DNA of 64,000 nucleotides from Wenyingzhuangia marina (GTDB lineage Bacteria; Bacteroidota; Bacteroidia; Flavobacteriales; Flavobacteriaceae): NCBI RefSeq assembly GCF_900130035.1, contig NZ_FQXQ01000001.1, positions 186,001 to 250,000 of the forward strand, read 5' to 3'. Shown piece by piece: positions 1 to 8,521 of this stretch (position 1 is its first letter; each line of letters starts with the position of its first letter). The notes under the pieces were generated by a model. It saw only the letters and a program-made list of their open reading frames with translations, ran no database searches and was not told where the DNA came from. The position numbers and the translations under genes were made by a program.

Positions 1-60
1 GGCCTCAGTGTCATTACTGTTCTGAGATTCTGAAACAAGTTCAGAATGACGGGAACCGTC
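1..60. repeat. Dispersed palindromic repeat inside pglX
   Basis: The core ATTCTGAA-acaag-TTCAGAAT (about 30-50) is a perfect 8-bp stem with a 5-base loop. It resembles the short mobile-like palindromes scattered between genes in many Bacteroidota and alphaproteobacteria. Read on the minus strand it is open and encodes the peptide SRHSELVSESQNSNDTE within PglX. The left limit is not visible. Confidence 0.65.
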
Positions 61-903
61 TACCAAATATTTCATGCTGTCCTTTAATGGACTGTTAGGG
101 TTTTTGTCTAACCAAATTTTACCAGCTGTGTTTTCTACCATGTATTTTACAATCCAATTGGGTGTAAAAATTTGTGTGGCTGCTGGTATGTCTTTCGCTT
201 CGGCTTTTTTGTTTTTTTTAAAAGAAGCAAAAACTTCATCTTTCTTTTCAGAAATATAAAACTGATACAACCAACCAATCAATTCTACCTTTTGGTAGTC
301 TTCATCAGCAATGGCATCTGTGGTATTTAGTAAGTGTAAAAAACCATCGTTTTGCAACATGTTGTCTGGCAACAATAGCTCGGTATAATCATCTATTCTA
401 CCAAATACACGCTGTAATGTTGGGTGGCTGTGGCAGTAGCCTTTTAACAAAAGGGCAAAAATTTCTTGATCTTTGCTGTAGTCTGTCAATATTTTTTGCA
501 AACGAACTTGTTCCTCAGCTTTTAAAAAACTGTATTTCCCCTGACGAGCTCTTTGTAATAATAATGGTGTATGTTCTAAACCAGGAGTGTTTTCTAATTG
601 TGGTTCTTCGTAGCCATTTTTTGCCAAAATACGCAATGCCATGATGCGGTTGAACCAAGTATAAGCAGCTTCTTCTACCACTGCCTCTACCCCTTTTTTA
701 TCTATGGCTTTTGCCAAAGCATGCCACAAGGCAGGTACCGATGCATCATCAAAAGCTTGTCCTCTAAATATATATCCTCCAGATACTTTTTGTGGTTGTT
801 CTAGTAGGTCTCCTTTTTCTGTAAAGCCCCAATACAACAATTGTTTGGCTACACCACGCATTAAAATTTTACGAGCTTCTTGAGCAAATGTTTTGGTATT
901 CAT
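1..903 (-). CDS. pglX: BREX adenine-specific DNA methyltransferase PglX, N-terminal part (runs off window)
   Basis: PglX is the BREX methyltransferase that marks host DNA at a non-palindromic adenine site and takes part in phage exclusion. Only the first 301 codons lie in the window, starting at the ATG at 903. The N-terminal helical region begins MNTKTFAQEARKILMRGVA, and the PglX hallmark ATQIFTPNWIVKYMVENTAG sits near residues 245-265. The catalytic motifs (DPACGSG and NPPY) would lie beyond the left edge. The gene follows brxC after 3 bases, as expected for type 1 BREX. The last roughly 18 residues visible come from a dispersed palindromic repeat inserted in frame (see repeat at 1-60). The identification is firm; whether the protein is intact beyond the edge cannot be seen. 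Confidence 0.93.
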   Translation of the reverse strand, partial: MNTKTFAQEARKILMRGVAKQLLYWGFTEKGDLLEQPQKVSGGYIFRGQAFDDASVPALWHALAKAIDKKGVEAVVEEAAYTWFNRIMALRILAKNGYEEPQLENTPGLEHTPLLLQRARQGKYSFLKAEEQVRLQKILTDYSKDQEIFALLLKGYCHSHPTLQRVFGRIDDYTELLLPDNMLQNDGFLHLLNTTDAIADEDYQKVELIGWLYQFYISEKKDEVFASFKKNKKAEAKDIPAATQIFTPNWIVKYMVENTAGKIWLDKNPNSPLKDSMKYLVDGSRHSELVSESQNSNDTEA

Positions 904-906
904 AGC

Positions 907-3900
907 TTATTTAATGATGATGTTTTTATTCTTTTGTAACAACTGTAACATTTCTCTACGGAGTTTTAACAAATAAGCCTCTAGTTCTTTTTCGTTGGTA
1001 ATTACTGATGCTCCTTTGCTTACATAATAGTTTTCAGTTTCTGCAACCTTATCACCTACGGCTACAGGAGTGGCTTGTACTATTTTTTTTAATTCTGTTG
1101 ACTTAAAGTTATTAGCCTCTAAATATTTGTTTTTTAAGGCACCAAGACTCGTTGTATTTTGAATTCCTTTTAATATGTATTCTTCCTCAGCATAGTGTTG
1201 TGTAGACACTTTTCTTTTTTCTGCTTCAGAATGCAATTCTTTAAACAATTCTTGGTAGGCATCTATTGTTTGTTTCTGTAACTCTTGTGCTCTTTGTTCT
1301 AAAGCCGCTTTTAATTCTTCAGCAGCCTTTACAATGTGTCTAAATTCTTTACGAGGATCTTCTAAAATAAAAAAGTGGTTTATTTTTTTAACTTTTTCTA
1401 TTTCCTCATTTGTCAATAATTTGAAATTTTCATTATTCTCGCGAACAAAATGTTGAATATCTATGTACTTTGCTATTTTACTTTGGGCAAATTCTTCAAT
1501 GGATTTGGCCTGATCCATTTGCTCTTTTAGCAAAGTCTGCTCTTCAATTATATTTTTGAATAATTTTTTAAGATCTGTTATATGTACCCATTGCTGAAGC
1601 GTACTATTTACTTTTGAAAAGATGTTGCTAAACGGATATTTGGCATATTTGCTATATAAATTTGTATTCCTTTTTTCTTGAATTCTAAGTGCTGCAATTA
1701 GATCATCGTACAATTTATTTTGATCTGTAGTAACCTGCTCACCTCCCAATACTTGATTAAAGATGTTTTTATAAGCATTTACAACCTCTACTAAGGTTTG
1801 TTGATCTATCTCTTCACTAGAAATCACTTCACAAGAAGTTCTTTCTGCTGTTGAAACCGCTTTATTGATAAAATCTACACGATTGTAACGCTCCTGTCCC
1901 TTGTATTTAAACTCACGTTTTTTCTTTTTCTCTAAATGTACTAATATGTCTAAAACGGCTTCAAAACGCCAACCAAAAGGTTCTTTTTGAAAATAGTTGA
2001 TTAGATCATATACTGTAATTTGGTTGTTGTGTTGCGTAATAAAATCATTGACCAATTGCTCTGCAGGATCTAAAGTATCAAACAAAACCTGTGCATCTGC
2101 TACTGACTTTTTTAACTCTTGCTGTGTACGTGCATACTGAGTAGATAAAAGATGTTTGTTGTATATACCCCCTAAATGTAATTGAATGACATTGCTAATA
2201 CGGTCTGCAACCACAGTTCCATTTACTTCACTACTCTCTACGAGTCTATTTTGAGATACAAAACGAGTTTCTGTTAATTTATCCTTAAAAATTAAGGTTA
2301 GTTTTTTTAGCAAGTCATTGTTACGTTCCTTAAACTTTTCGTTAGTTCTGTTTCTATCTCCTGTTCCACCACCAGGGTTTGTTAAAAAGTATTTTTCAGT
2401 TTGGCAGTACCAATCAAACTCTTTACGCAAGGTTTTATCGTTGGCAAACCATTCATTTGCAGCAATAACTAAGTCTTTTTTGTTAACATCTAAGGCTTTT
2501 TGCTCTAAGGGAGTGTTGTCTAACATTAAAACGGATATGTTAAAATCTCCATTCCTCAAAAACTCTTTCCCTTCAACTCCATAACCTACTTTAAAATCAT
2601 TTTGTCCAAATGTTACTTTCGCAGAAATACTCATTAACGGCCTGATCAGTTTGTCAAAAGTTGTTAAGCGATCCTCTAATACTAGAATTTGACCACTAAT
2701 GATTTTTTGCACATCCATTTCGTCTTCGTTAAAAAAGAAGAAACTTCCTTTTTCTTCACGAATAATGCTTTCCTCTACCAAATGAGACAATACTTGATTG
2801 ATATTTTTTTGGAGTTCTTTTTTATTTTGATCCAAAGTATCCATTAACAGCACTCCCAGGTTTTCTACATTAGAAGGGAATGTTTGTCTTTGGTTTTCTA
2901 ACAAATTAGAAATCATAAACAATACTTTTACTACACGTTTGGCAAAAGGATTCTTTTGGACATACGGTAATTGCATGGCATTTTCTATTGCCTTAGCACC
3001 TCTATTGGTTAAGTTGGTTTCTAAAGATTTATTGTAAAACGCATCAAAAGGCATAAAACCACCTACAGGATCATTGGCATGTTCCTTGGCAGTAAAATGG
3101 GTAATCCCTAAAATAGAACGCTCGTTGTCTTTTACTTGTTTGATAACAAATTGTAACTGTTGAAAAGCTTCGAATACATGAGCTATCAACTTAAATTGAT
3201 AAGGAATAAAAGGATAACCAATAATGAATTCATCTTCTGATCTATACCCTTTGTACAAATCGTGATTGATCTTGAATTGGTTTTCTATATAATCCTTGTT
3301 CTGATGAAACAAGTCTGTTAAATACTCAATCCCATTACTATTTTTATCTAATACCCTACGTTGTGTTATGTAAGAAGCATCGTTACTCTGTAAAGAAATA
3401 CGAGTATCAAAACGACCTAAAATCTTCCCAAATTCATCATTCACATCCGTTACACCCTCAGAACTTTCAGAAACTTCGTCTAAGGTTTGTTGTGCTGTAC
3501 AGGCAATCCAAACTTGGTTGTTACAGTCGTTACTTACACGCTCTATGATGTTCTGAAAATTTAACAGAATTTCTTTATTAGTTCCTACATATTGAGAAAC
3601 TTCATCTACTAAAAACAGCAAACGGTAGTCTTTGTCTTTTGTTTTTAAAAACTCTTGAAGTTCTGGGATTAAACTAGCTTTGATCCCAATTTTAAATGTT
3701 TCGGGATTAGATAATTTTGTATGCAAAGCCACTTTGTCTATTTCTGGGCATAAATCTTTTGCAATGTCTAAAATATCTTCTAACTGAAAAGCAGCCGCTT
3801 GAGCAGCATCTTCCTCCCAATTAAAACCCGTTTCTTCTTCCACCTTAATTTTAAACTCCTTAAATACTCCTTTTTTGTCTAGCTGCTTTTCCAACAACAA

Positions 3901-4419
3901 AGCCAAAGGAATATCATTAGAATTGTAGCCTCTAAAACGATTGAACATGTTTAGGAAAATACGTGTTAAACGCTCTTGATCTCCATCGTCTGTTTCATCC
4001 TCAACATTAAACATGATATTGTCTGCACTGGTAGACAATACTTTTTTCTTTAACAAACGAAGATTGCTAACCGTAATATCTTGATTGGCATCTACAGCCA
4101 TCTCATCATATTCATCATTCACCGCTTTTTCAAAAGCTGTAAATGCTATTTCTGTAGTTTCCTTATCTAACAAGTAATGTACATATTTGATAAAGTGTGA
4201 TTTCCCCGAACCATAATACCCATTGATCCAAATACCAGTTTTTCCAGATTTTTGATTCAATACTGTATTGATCATTATATACAGTTTTTCAATCAACTCT
4301 TTGGTAAACACATATTCTTTGATCTCAGCATCAATAGTACTTTGATCTTTATTACTTACTACAACCGCAGGATTGATTTCTCTATCAATGCTTCTAGCAT
4401 ATATTTCTTTTAATAACAT
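907..4419 (-). CDS. brxC: BREX P-loop ATPase BrxC
   Basis: BrxC is the large ATPase of BREX phage defence and is thought to act with BrxB, PglZ and PglX in the exclusion complex. At 1170 residues it has the usual family length. It opens with the family signature MLLKEIYARSIDREINPAV. A Walker A motif GYYGSGKS lies near residues 67-74, a hydrophobic strand ending in LLFLVDEVSQ near 268-277 fits Walker B, and the C-terminal third is strongly helical and charged. It lies 7 bases after brxB and 3 bases before pglX, so it is co-transcribed with them. No frameshift or missing motif was seen. Confidence 0.95.
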   Translation of the reverse strand: MLLKEIYARSIDREINPAVVVSNKDQSTIDAEIKEYVFTKELIEKLYIMINTVLNQKSGKTGIWINGYYGSGKSHFIKYVHYLLDKETTEIAFTAFEKAVNDEYDEMAVDANQDITVSNLRLLKKKVLSTSADNIMFNVEDETDDGDQERLTRIFLNMFNRFRGYNSNDIPLALLLEKQLDKKGVFKEFKIKVEEETGFNWEEDAAQAAAFQLEDILDIAKDLCPEIDKVALHTKLSNPETFKIGIKASLIPELQEFLKTKDKDYRLLFLVDEVSQYVGTNKEILLNFQNIIERVSNDCNNQVWIACTAQQTLDEVSESSEGVTDVNDEFGKILGRFDTRISLQSNDASYITQRRVLDKNSNGIEYLTDLFHQNKDYIENQFKINHDLYKGYRSEDEFIIGYPFIPYQFKLIAHVFEAFQQLQFVIKQVKDNERSILGITHFTAKEHANDPVGGFMPFDAFYNKSLETNLTNRGAKAIENAMQLPYVQKNPFAKRVVKVLFMISNLLENQRQTFPSNVENLGVLLMDTLDQNKKELQKNINQVLSHLVEESIIREEKGSFFFFNEDEMDVQKIISGQILVLEDRLTTFDKLIRPLMSISAKVTFGQNDFKVGYGVEGKEFLRNGDFNISVLMLDNTPLEQKALDVNKKDLVIAANEWFANDKTLRKEFDWYCQTEKYFLTNPGGGTGDRNRTNEKFKERNNDLLKKLTLIFKDKLTETRFVSQNRLVESSEVNGTVVADRISNVIQLHLGGIYNKHLLSTQYARTQQELKKSVADAQVLFDTLDPAEQLVNDFITQHNNQITVYDLINYFQKEPFGWRFEAVLDILVHLEKKKKREFKYKGQERYNRVDFINKAVSTAERTSCEVISSEEIDQQTLVEVVNAYKNIFNQVLGGEQVTTDQNKLYDDLIAALRIQEKRNTNLYSKYAKYPFSNIFSKVNSTLQQWVHITDLKKLFKNIIEEQTLLKEQMDQAKSIEEFAQSKIAKYIDIQHFVRENNENFKLLTNEEIEKVKKINHFFILEDPRKEFRHIVKAAEELKAALEQRAQELQKQTIDAYQELFKELHSEAEKRKVSTQHYAEEEYILKGIQNTTSLGALKNKYLEANNFKSTELKKIVQATPVAVGDKVAETENYYVSKGASVITNEKELEAYLLKLRREMLQLLQKNKNIIIK

Positions 4420-4426
4420 CTTTTTC

Positions 4427-5017
4427 TTATTCGTTTATTAGCTTGATTGCTCTGTATAAATTTTCATCTTTTAACAATCCAAAAAGAGAATAGTATTCTT
4501 TTGCCTCTCCGGGATAAAACATAATCAGTTTGTAACCTTTCACATATTTTTCAAAATTGTTAAAGAACCTACTTGTGCGTATGTATGGGAATGCATTTCC
4601 AAAACCTTTTAAAAAAACATAAGATCTTTGAAAATTATCTTCAATTGCTAAATGCTTTTTAATTTTAGTATTTAAATATTCTAAAAACTTGGGGTCGTAG
4701 GCATCTTTAAACAGAGACTTTTCTACAGCATCCTGTTTGTCTTTTTCACGTTGCATGTAAAATTCAAACTTGTTGGTTTTTGCCATTTTAGCCTGTTTTA
4801 AATACTCCAAAAATTCTTCATAAATATCTAAAATCATCACATCTAAATAATTTGTAGGACGATGTAATCTGTTTTTGATATCCTCTATTTCTTGATTTAT
4901 ATGATATTCTTCTTCAGCTTTGTACACGTACATATAGGCAGGAAAAAATAAATTTCCTGTTTCAAAATCTTTGAAACCATCATCAGCTAGCTTGTCGTAT
5001 AATTCTGATATTGTCAT
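4427..5017 (-). CDS. brxB: BREX protein BrxB (DUF1788)
   Basis: BrxB is a small conserved BREX protein of the DUF1788 family, needed for defence but without a known enzymatic activity. The 196 residues have the family's typical size. They show the features LFFPAYMYVYKAEEEYHINQ near residues 23-42 and HRPTNYLDVMILDIYEEFLE near 52-71. It sits 3 bases after brxA and 7 before brxC, in the canonical order A-B-C-pglX. The assignment rests on sequence character plus operon order. Confidence 0.9.
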   Translation of the reverse strand: MTISELYDKLADDGFKDFETGNLFFPAYMYVYKAEEEYHINQEIEDIKNRLHRPTNYLDVMILDIYEEFLEYLKQAKMAKTNKFEFYMQREKDKQDAVEKSLFKDAYDPKFLEYLNTKIKKHLAIEDNFQRSYVFLKGFGNAFPYIRTSRFFNNFEKYVKGYKLIMFYPGEAKEYYSLFGLLKDENLYRAIKLINE

Positions 5018-5020
5018 CTA

Positions 5021-5611
5021 TTAATTGTTAAAACAGGCTTCTATGAACCAAGATTCATTATTTGCATTAAAATAAGTCCAAAAAGATTCCGAAACTCCAT
5101 AAGGTTTGATAAGCTGTTTGTCTTTTAACAACTCGGCATCTTTTAAAGCTTTTCTGTATTGAGTGTTTATTTTTTTTAACGTGGATGCAGACCAAGAAGC
5201 AACCTCTTCAGAAGTTGTTGTTAATTCGTCTAATCTCATTTGAATTTTATAATCATCTATAAATTCTCCCAACTTTTGCATACGAACTGTTGTATTAAAA
5301 TGTAAGTCTAATACAATTGGATATGTTTTTAAACATACGTAAAACAATGCAAGTTTGGTTTCTTGTGTATTTAAATTTTGGAAAAACTCCCAAAAACCTT
5401 GAGGCATTGTTTTATATCTACGGATGATTTCAGAAACAATCCTTTTTCTAGCAGATAAAGTATTAACACTTAATATTTTATTCTCTTCAATATCACTCTT
5501 CAACAACTCTATAAAATCCTCATGTAGCAAATATGCTCTAAGTGAGGAAAATTCATTAAAGAATATTCCCCCAGCTGTAAAATTTGCATCAAATACTATT
5601 GTCTTGTTCAC
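5021..5611 (-). CDS. brxA: BREX protein BrxA (DUF1819)
   Basis: BrxA is a small all-helical BREX protein (DUF1819, NusB-like fold) that binds DNA in studied homologues. The 196 residues begin MNKTIVFDANFTAGGIFFNE and contain the family-typical stretch around residues 55-75 (RKRIVSEIIRRYKTMPQGFW), followed by LALFYVCLKTYPIVLDLHFN near 101-120. It is the first gene of the BREX operon. A terminator for the upstream DUF2130 gene lies at 5745-5780, so the operon promoter must lie between about 5612 and 5740. A TATTTTTG element (5676 to 5669, minus strand) and the 14-bp box at 5651-5664 are candidates. Confidence 0.92.
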   Translation of the reverse strand: MNKTIVFDANFTAGGIFFNEFSSLRAYLLHEDFIELLKSDIEENKILSVNTLSARKRIVSEIIRRYKTMPQGFWEFFQNLNTQETKLALFYVCLKTYPIVLDLHFNTTVRMQKLGEFIDDYKIQMRLDELTTTSEEVASWSASTLKKINTQYRKALKDAELLKDKQLIKPYGVSESFWTYFNANNESWFIEACFNN

Positions 5612-5650
5612 TTTTGTATTTTAATCGATATTAACTATTACTATAACTCG

Positions 5651-5664
5651 TAAATATACAAAGT
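5651..5664 (-). promoter_or_regulatory. 14-bp box shared by the brxA and WYL-regulator upstream regions
   Basis: On the minus strand the box reads ACTTTGTATATTTA. The identical 14 bases occur at 8190-8203 upstream of the WYL regulator. Here it lies 39 bases before the brxA start codon. It may be a core promoter (TATATTTA is one base from TAnnTTTG) or a shared regulator site. Confidence 0.5.
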
Positions 5665-5668
5665 ACCT

Positions 5669-5676
5669 CAAAAATA
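5669..5676 (-). promoter_or_regulatory. Candidate -7 element for the BREX operon
   Basis: TATTTTTG on the minus strand fits the Bacteroidota TAnnTTTG consensus and lies 58 bases before the brxA start. No convincing -33 TTG was found, so this is tentative. Confidence 0.4.
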
Positions 5677-5744
5677 AGCGCTGTTATTTGATGCTAATTA
5701 CGTAGATCTAAACTCAATTCCACACAAAAACAGCTAAATAAAAG

Positions 5745-5780
5745 AATCCAAGAGGTTTATAAAAGAAAACCCCTTGGATT
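5745..5780 (-). terminator. Terminator after the DUF2130 gene
   Basis: The arms AATCCAAGAGGTTT (5745-5758) and AAACCCCTTGGATT (5767-5780) pair with one mismatch. On the minus strand the hairpin is followed by a T-rich run. It separates the DUF2130 gene from the BREX operon. Confidence 0.75.
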
Positions 5781-5796
5781 TATATATACTAATGAT

Positions 5797-7059
5797 CTAC
5801 TCAATTACTAACGTTTCCTCTGAATTCAATTCCAAAGCCGCAATACTTTGAATGGCATTCCCGGCAATCCCTTTAATAGAAGCATGCATGTTAATTGAAT
5901 TGTCTGTTACTTTTTCGATTTGTTTTTCACGCTGTTTCCAAATGCGTTTCATTGCATTTTTTTCACTATCCAAATCTTTTTTCATCTGAGTAAAACCTTC
6001 AACAATTCCCTCCATTTGTAAACGGAATTCATTACTGGTTAAAAAGCTATATAACAAACTCATTTTATCACCTTTGTTTTCTTGATTTTGAAGCACTCTA
6101 CTCCACTGAACTATAGATTGTCTAAGGACTGAGCACAAACCTTTAAATTCTTCAAAAGAACAAATCCAAATCCCTTCTTTCATCCCCATTCTATCCATAT
6201 CTGCAGGCATTACTTCTGTAACCAATACACCTATATTGGCCCCCTTATCTCTAATATCATTTTTAAACTTTTCTATCCAAGCAGGTTGAAAAGCTTTGGT
6301 GCGTTTGCTTTCATAATAAATGGTTCCGCAATTTACTAGCTCTCTAGTATTTACGGTTTGAATACAATCTGCACCGTTTGCTCCTTTTTTAATTTCATCA
6401 ATACTATCTAAAGGAAATTGGCTAGACAACCACTCCTCAATAGCTAGTTCCATGACCTCCCCTTGTAATTGCATAGATCCTTGCTCTTGCTTACGTTTCA
6501 TTTCCTCCGTAAGCTTTTTTTGATCTGCTAACTGCTTTTCTAGCTCTTTCATTTTCAACTCATTTTCCTCAGAAGCCAACCTTTTAATTTTTTCTTTTTC
6601 AGCTATCAGAGTTTCAGAAAGTTGTTTTTCAGCTTCAAGCTTTGCCTGTTCTTTGGCTTCATCCTTTTCGCGTTTTAACTTTTCTATCTCTGCTTTAGAA
6701 CGGTTTAGTTCTTTTACTTGTTCAGACTTTTCTGCCAATTCCTTTTGCATGCTTTTTAAACGTTCTTCATTTTCATCGGCTAGTTTTTTAGACAATTTCA
6801 CTTCTAACTCCCTTCTAGTTTTCTTTTCAGCTACCTCTAAACGCTCTTTAAACAATTCGTTCTCACGTTGTTTCTTTGCTTCGAATTCATCTTTTTCTTT
6901 TTCCAAAGCCTCCTCCTTGGCTTTTTGATCTTTTACCAATTTTGCTTGCTTTTCCTGAAACTCTCCACGAATCACTTCTTCTAATTGATGTTTTAAGATG
7001 TCATTTACATCTATTTGACTCCCACAATCTGGACACTGAATACTAGTATTGTTACTCAT
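5797..7059 (-). CDS. DUF2130 protein: zinc-knuckle, coiled coil and PD-(D/E)XK-like domain
   Basis: The 420-residue protein has three parts. A CPDC knuckle lies at residues 9-12. A long charged coiled coil runs from about 25 to 200, rich in Lys and Glu. A conserved DUF2130 core spans about 200-320, containing GADC (about 228) and YYESKRTK (about 250), which fits the Asp and Glu-x-Lys of a restriction-endonuclease-like fold. The biochemical role of the family is not established; it recurs in defence neighbourhoods. It lies 69 bases after the WYL regulator and probably shares its transcript, and a terminator separates it from BREX. A defence-accessory nuclease role is inference. Confidence 0.82.
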   Translation of the reverse strand: MSNNTSIQCPDCGSQIDVNDILKHQLEEVIRGEFQEKQAKLVKDQKAKEEALEKEKDEFEAKKQRENELFKERLEVAEKKTRRELEVKLSKKLADENEERLKSMQKELAEKSEQVKELNRSKAEIEKLKREKDEAKEQAKLEAEKQLSETLIAEKEKIKRLASEENELKMKELEKQLADQKKLTEEMKRKQEQGSMQLQGEVMELAIEEWLSSQFPLDSIDEIKKGANGADCIQTVNTRELVNCGTIYYESKRTKAFQPAWIEKFKNDIRDKGANIGVLVTEVMPADMDRMGMKEGIWICSFEEFKGLCSVLRQSIVQWSRVLQNQENKGDKMSLLYSFLTSNEFRLQMEGIVEGFTQMKKDLDSEKNAMKRIWKQREKQIEKVTDNSINMHASIKGIAGNAIQSIAALELNSEETLVIE

Positions 7060-7128
7060 AACATATGATTTTTAATGATTACCCTACAAAGATGAGATGT
7101 AGGCATGAAATGTAATTGCGTATCAAAA

Positions 7129-8139
7129 CTATTTACTTTCTAAAAGTTCCTTCTTTATAAAATCAGGCTCAATAACCTCTACATCATTTCCAAAAGAAAG
7201 TAAGGTTTGATATAATTCCCGGTTAGGGATTACGTTAATAATAATGGTTCTGTTTTCAGGATCAGTTTTGTCCATTCGTTGGCTTGCACCATGTATGGGT
7301 TTTGTGGACACATATTGAATTCTTGAAGAAGAAAAACGAAGTTTGATGTCTATGGGTTCAATATCATTAGGTTTGGACACCCCTATGATTTCGTCAAAAT
7401 AATCTCCCCAATCTATTGTATTTGGCAAACTATTCTCTGTAGTTTCAGTAATTGAAACAATTCGATCTAATGCTAAGTTGGTGATTCCCGTATAGTTTTC
7501 ACCCTCTTCGTAACCAAACAAAAACCAACGGCTATTGTATTGTTTTAAATGATAAGGATGTACTTTTCTGATATAACTAGTTTCACTAGCAAAGGTTTTA
7601 TATTCTATATTTAATATTTTTCCTTTGACTAGTTGATTGTACAATTTCCCTACCCAAGATTGTCCTGTGTAATCTCTATTAGTTTCGTAGCTAATTAGTC
7701 CACTATAATCTTCGTGCACCAACTCAAAAGCCGATTGGATTCTAGGAAATAATTCATCTAACCAGTTAAATTCTTCTCTATTTCTATACCTGGCTAAAAT
7801 CGCTAAAGTGTCTTCTAATTGTTCCTGGTCTGATTTTGATAATAATTGATTTCCTAAAGCATACTCAGCTTTAGCATACCGAAAGACTTTCTTTTTCCCT
7901 TCATACAACCCTGTTTGAAAAACAGGATACTGATCTACATCTATATCTTTGGCAATGTCATTTTCTATGATATCACGAATAGAGTCGATATCATTTTGAA
8001 TTGTTCTTTTAGATACTTTTATTTCTAATTTTTCTAAAATTACTTGTTCTAGTTTCTCAAGTGTATACAATCCTGTTCTACTTGCAAAACATTCGTCTAG
8101 AACCGTTATCCTTTTTTGGTAATTTTTGTTTTTTGGCAT
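7129..8139 (-). CDS. HTH and WYL-domain transcriptional regulator (BrxR-like position)
   Basis: WYL-domain regulators sense ligands, often nucleic acids or nucleotides, and control defence loci; BrxR is the BREX-associated example. The 336-residue protein has an N-terminal winged helix (about 8-60, with VSKRTIQNDIDSIRDII) and a WYL domain from about 160. The WYL features include ILNIEYK, HPYHLKQYNSRWFLFGY and NLALDRI, followed by the usual C-terminal extension. It lies upstream of DUF2130 and BREX in the same direction. A TGTAC-N6-GTACA palindrome 16 bases before its start and the 14-bp box at 8190-8203 suggest autoregulation and shared control with brxA. The family is certain; the target is inferred from context. 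Confidence 0.88.
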   Translation of the reverse strand: MPKNKNYQKRITVLDECFASRTGLYTLEKLEQVILEKLEIKVSKRTIQNDIDSIRDIIENDIAKDIDVDQYPVFQTGLYEGKKKVFRYAKAEYALGNQLLSKSDQEQLEDTLAILARYRNREEFNWLDELFPRIQSAFELVHEDYSGLISYETNRDYTGQSWVGKLYNQLVKGKILNIEYKTFASETSYIRKVHPYHLKQYNSRWFLFGYEEGENYTGITNLALDRIVSITETTENSLPNTIDWGDYFDEIIGVSKPNDIEPIDIKLRFSSSRIQYVSTKPIHGASQRMDKTDPENRTIIINVIPNRELYQTLLSFGNDVEVIEPDFIKKELLESK

Positions 8140-8155
8140 ATCTCTCTACAGCTCA

Positions 8156-8171
8156 TGTACGGAAATGTACA
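8156..8171. promoter_or_regulatory. Palindromic candidate operator before the WYL regulator
   Basis: TGTAC-ggaaat-GTACA is a perfect 5+5 inverted repeat between the promoter-like box and the start codon, a good place for autorepression. No second copy was seen before brxA or DUF2130. Confidence 0.5.
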
Positions 8172-8189
8172 ACTGACCACAATTTTAGC

Positions 8190-8203
8190 TAAATATACAA
8201 AGT
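8190..8203 (-). promoter_or_regulatory. Second copy of the 14-bp box
   Basis: ACTTTGTATATTTA on the minus strand is identical to 5651-5664 before brxA. It lies 50 bases before the WYL gene start. Confidence 0.5.
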
Positions 8204-8521
8204 CATTCCCATAGATTGATTGGTTTTGTTGATAATTGATAAGGATTTTTATGATTTGTGTGGGTAGGGTGTATTTTTGGTAGTTTGTAGTTGGTAAAAG
8301 GACTGTGAGTAGTGAGTAGTGAGTGGTGAGAAAAATTAGATTTTCTTTACACTATAATTCATCTATTATCTTCTTTTGCCTTGTATGTGAACTTGTAATT
8401 GTAAGTATTATCTCTTCATTTCGTCTTGATACTTCGTCAAGCTAGAAATGAAATGAAGAACTATCTTGTAGCTAGTATCAAGTAGTTAGTGAAAAATAGA
8501 AGGATTGAATAATTAGTAAAT
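8204..8521. other. Gene-free repeat-rich spacer
   Basis: No supported gene lies here. It holds a short G/T-rich tandem stretch (about 8306-8330, GAGTAGT units) and a nested inverted repeat at about 8416-8485. The inner arms are CTTGA/TCAAG, the next are CTTCATTTC/GAAATGAAG, and the outer are CTTGATAC/GTATCAAG. This looks like degenerate dispersed repeats piled up between the hip locus and the WYL/BREX block. Confidence 0.5.

Noticed and set aside
8300-8335. GAGTAGT repeats as a CRISPR-like array
   Set aside because: Units are too short, imperfect and without spacers; no cas genes are nearby.
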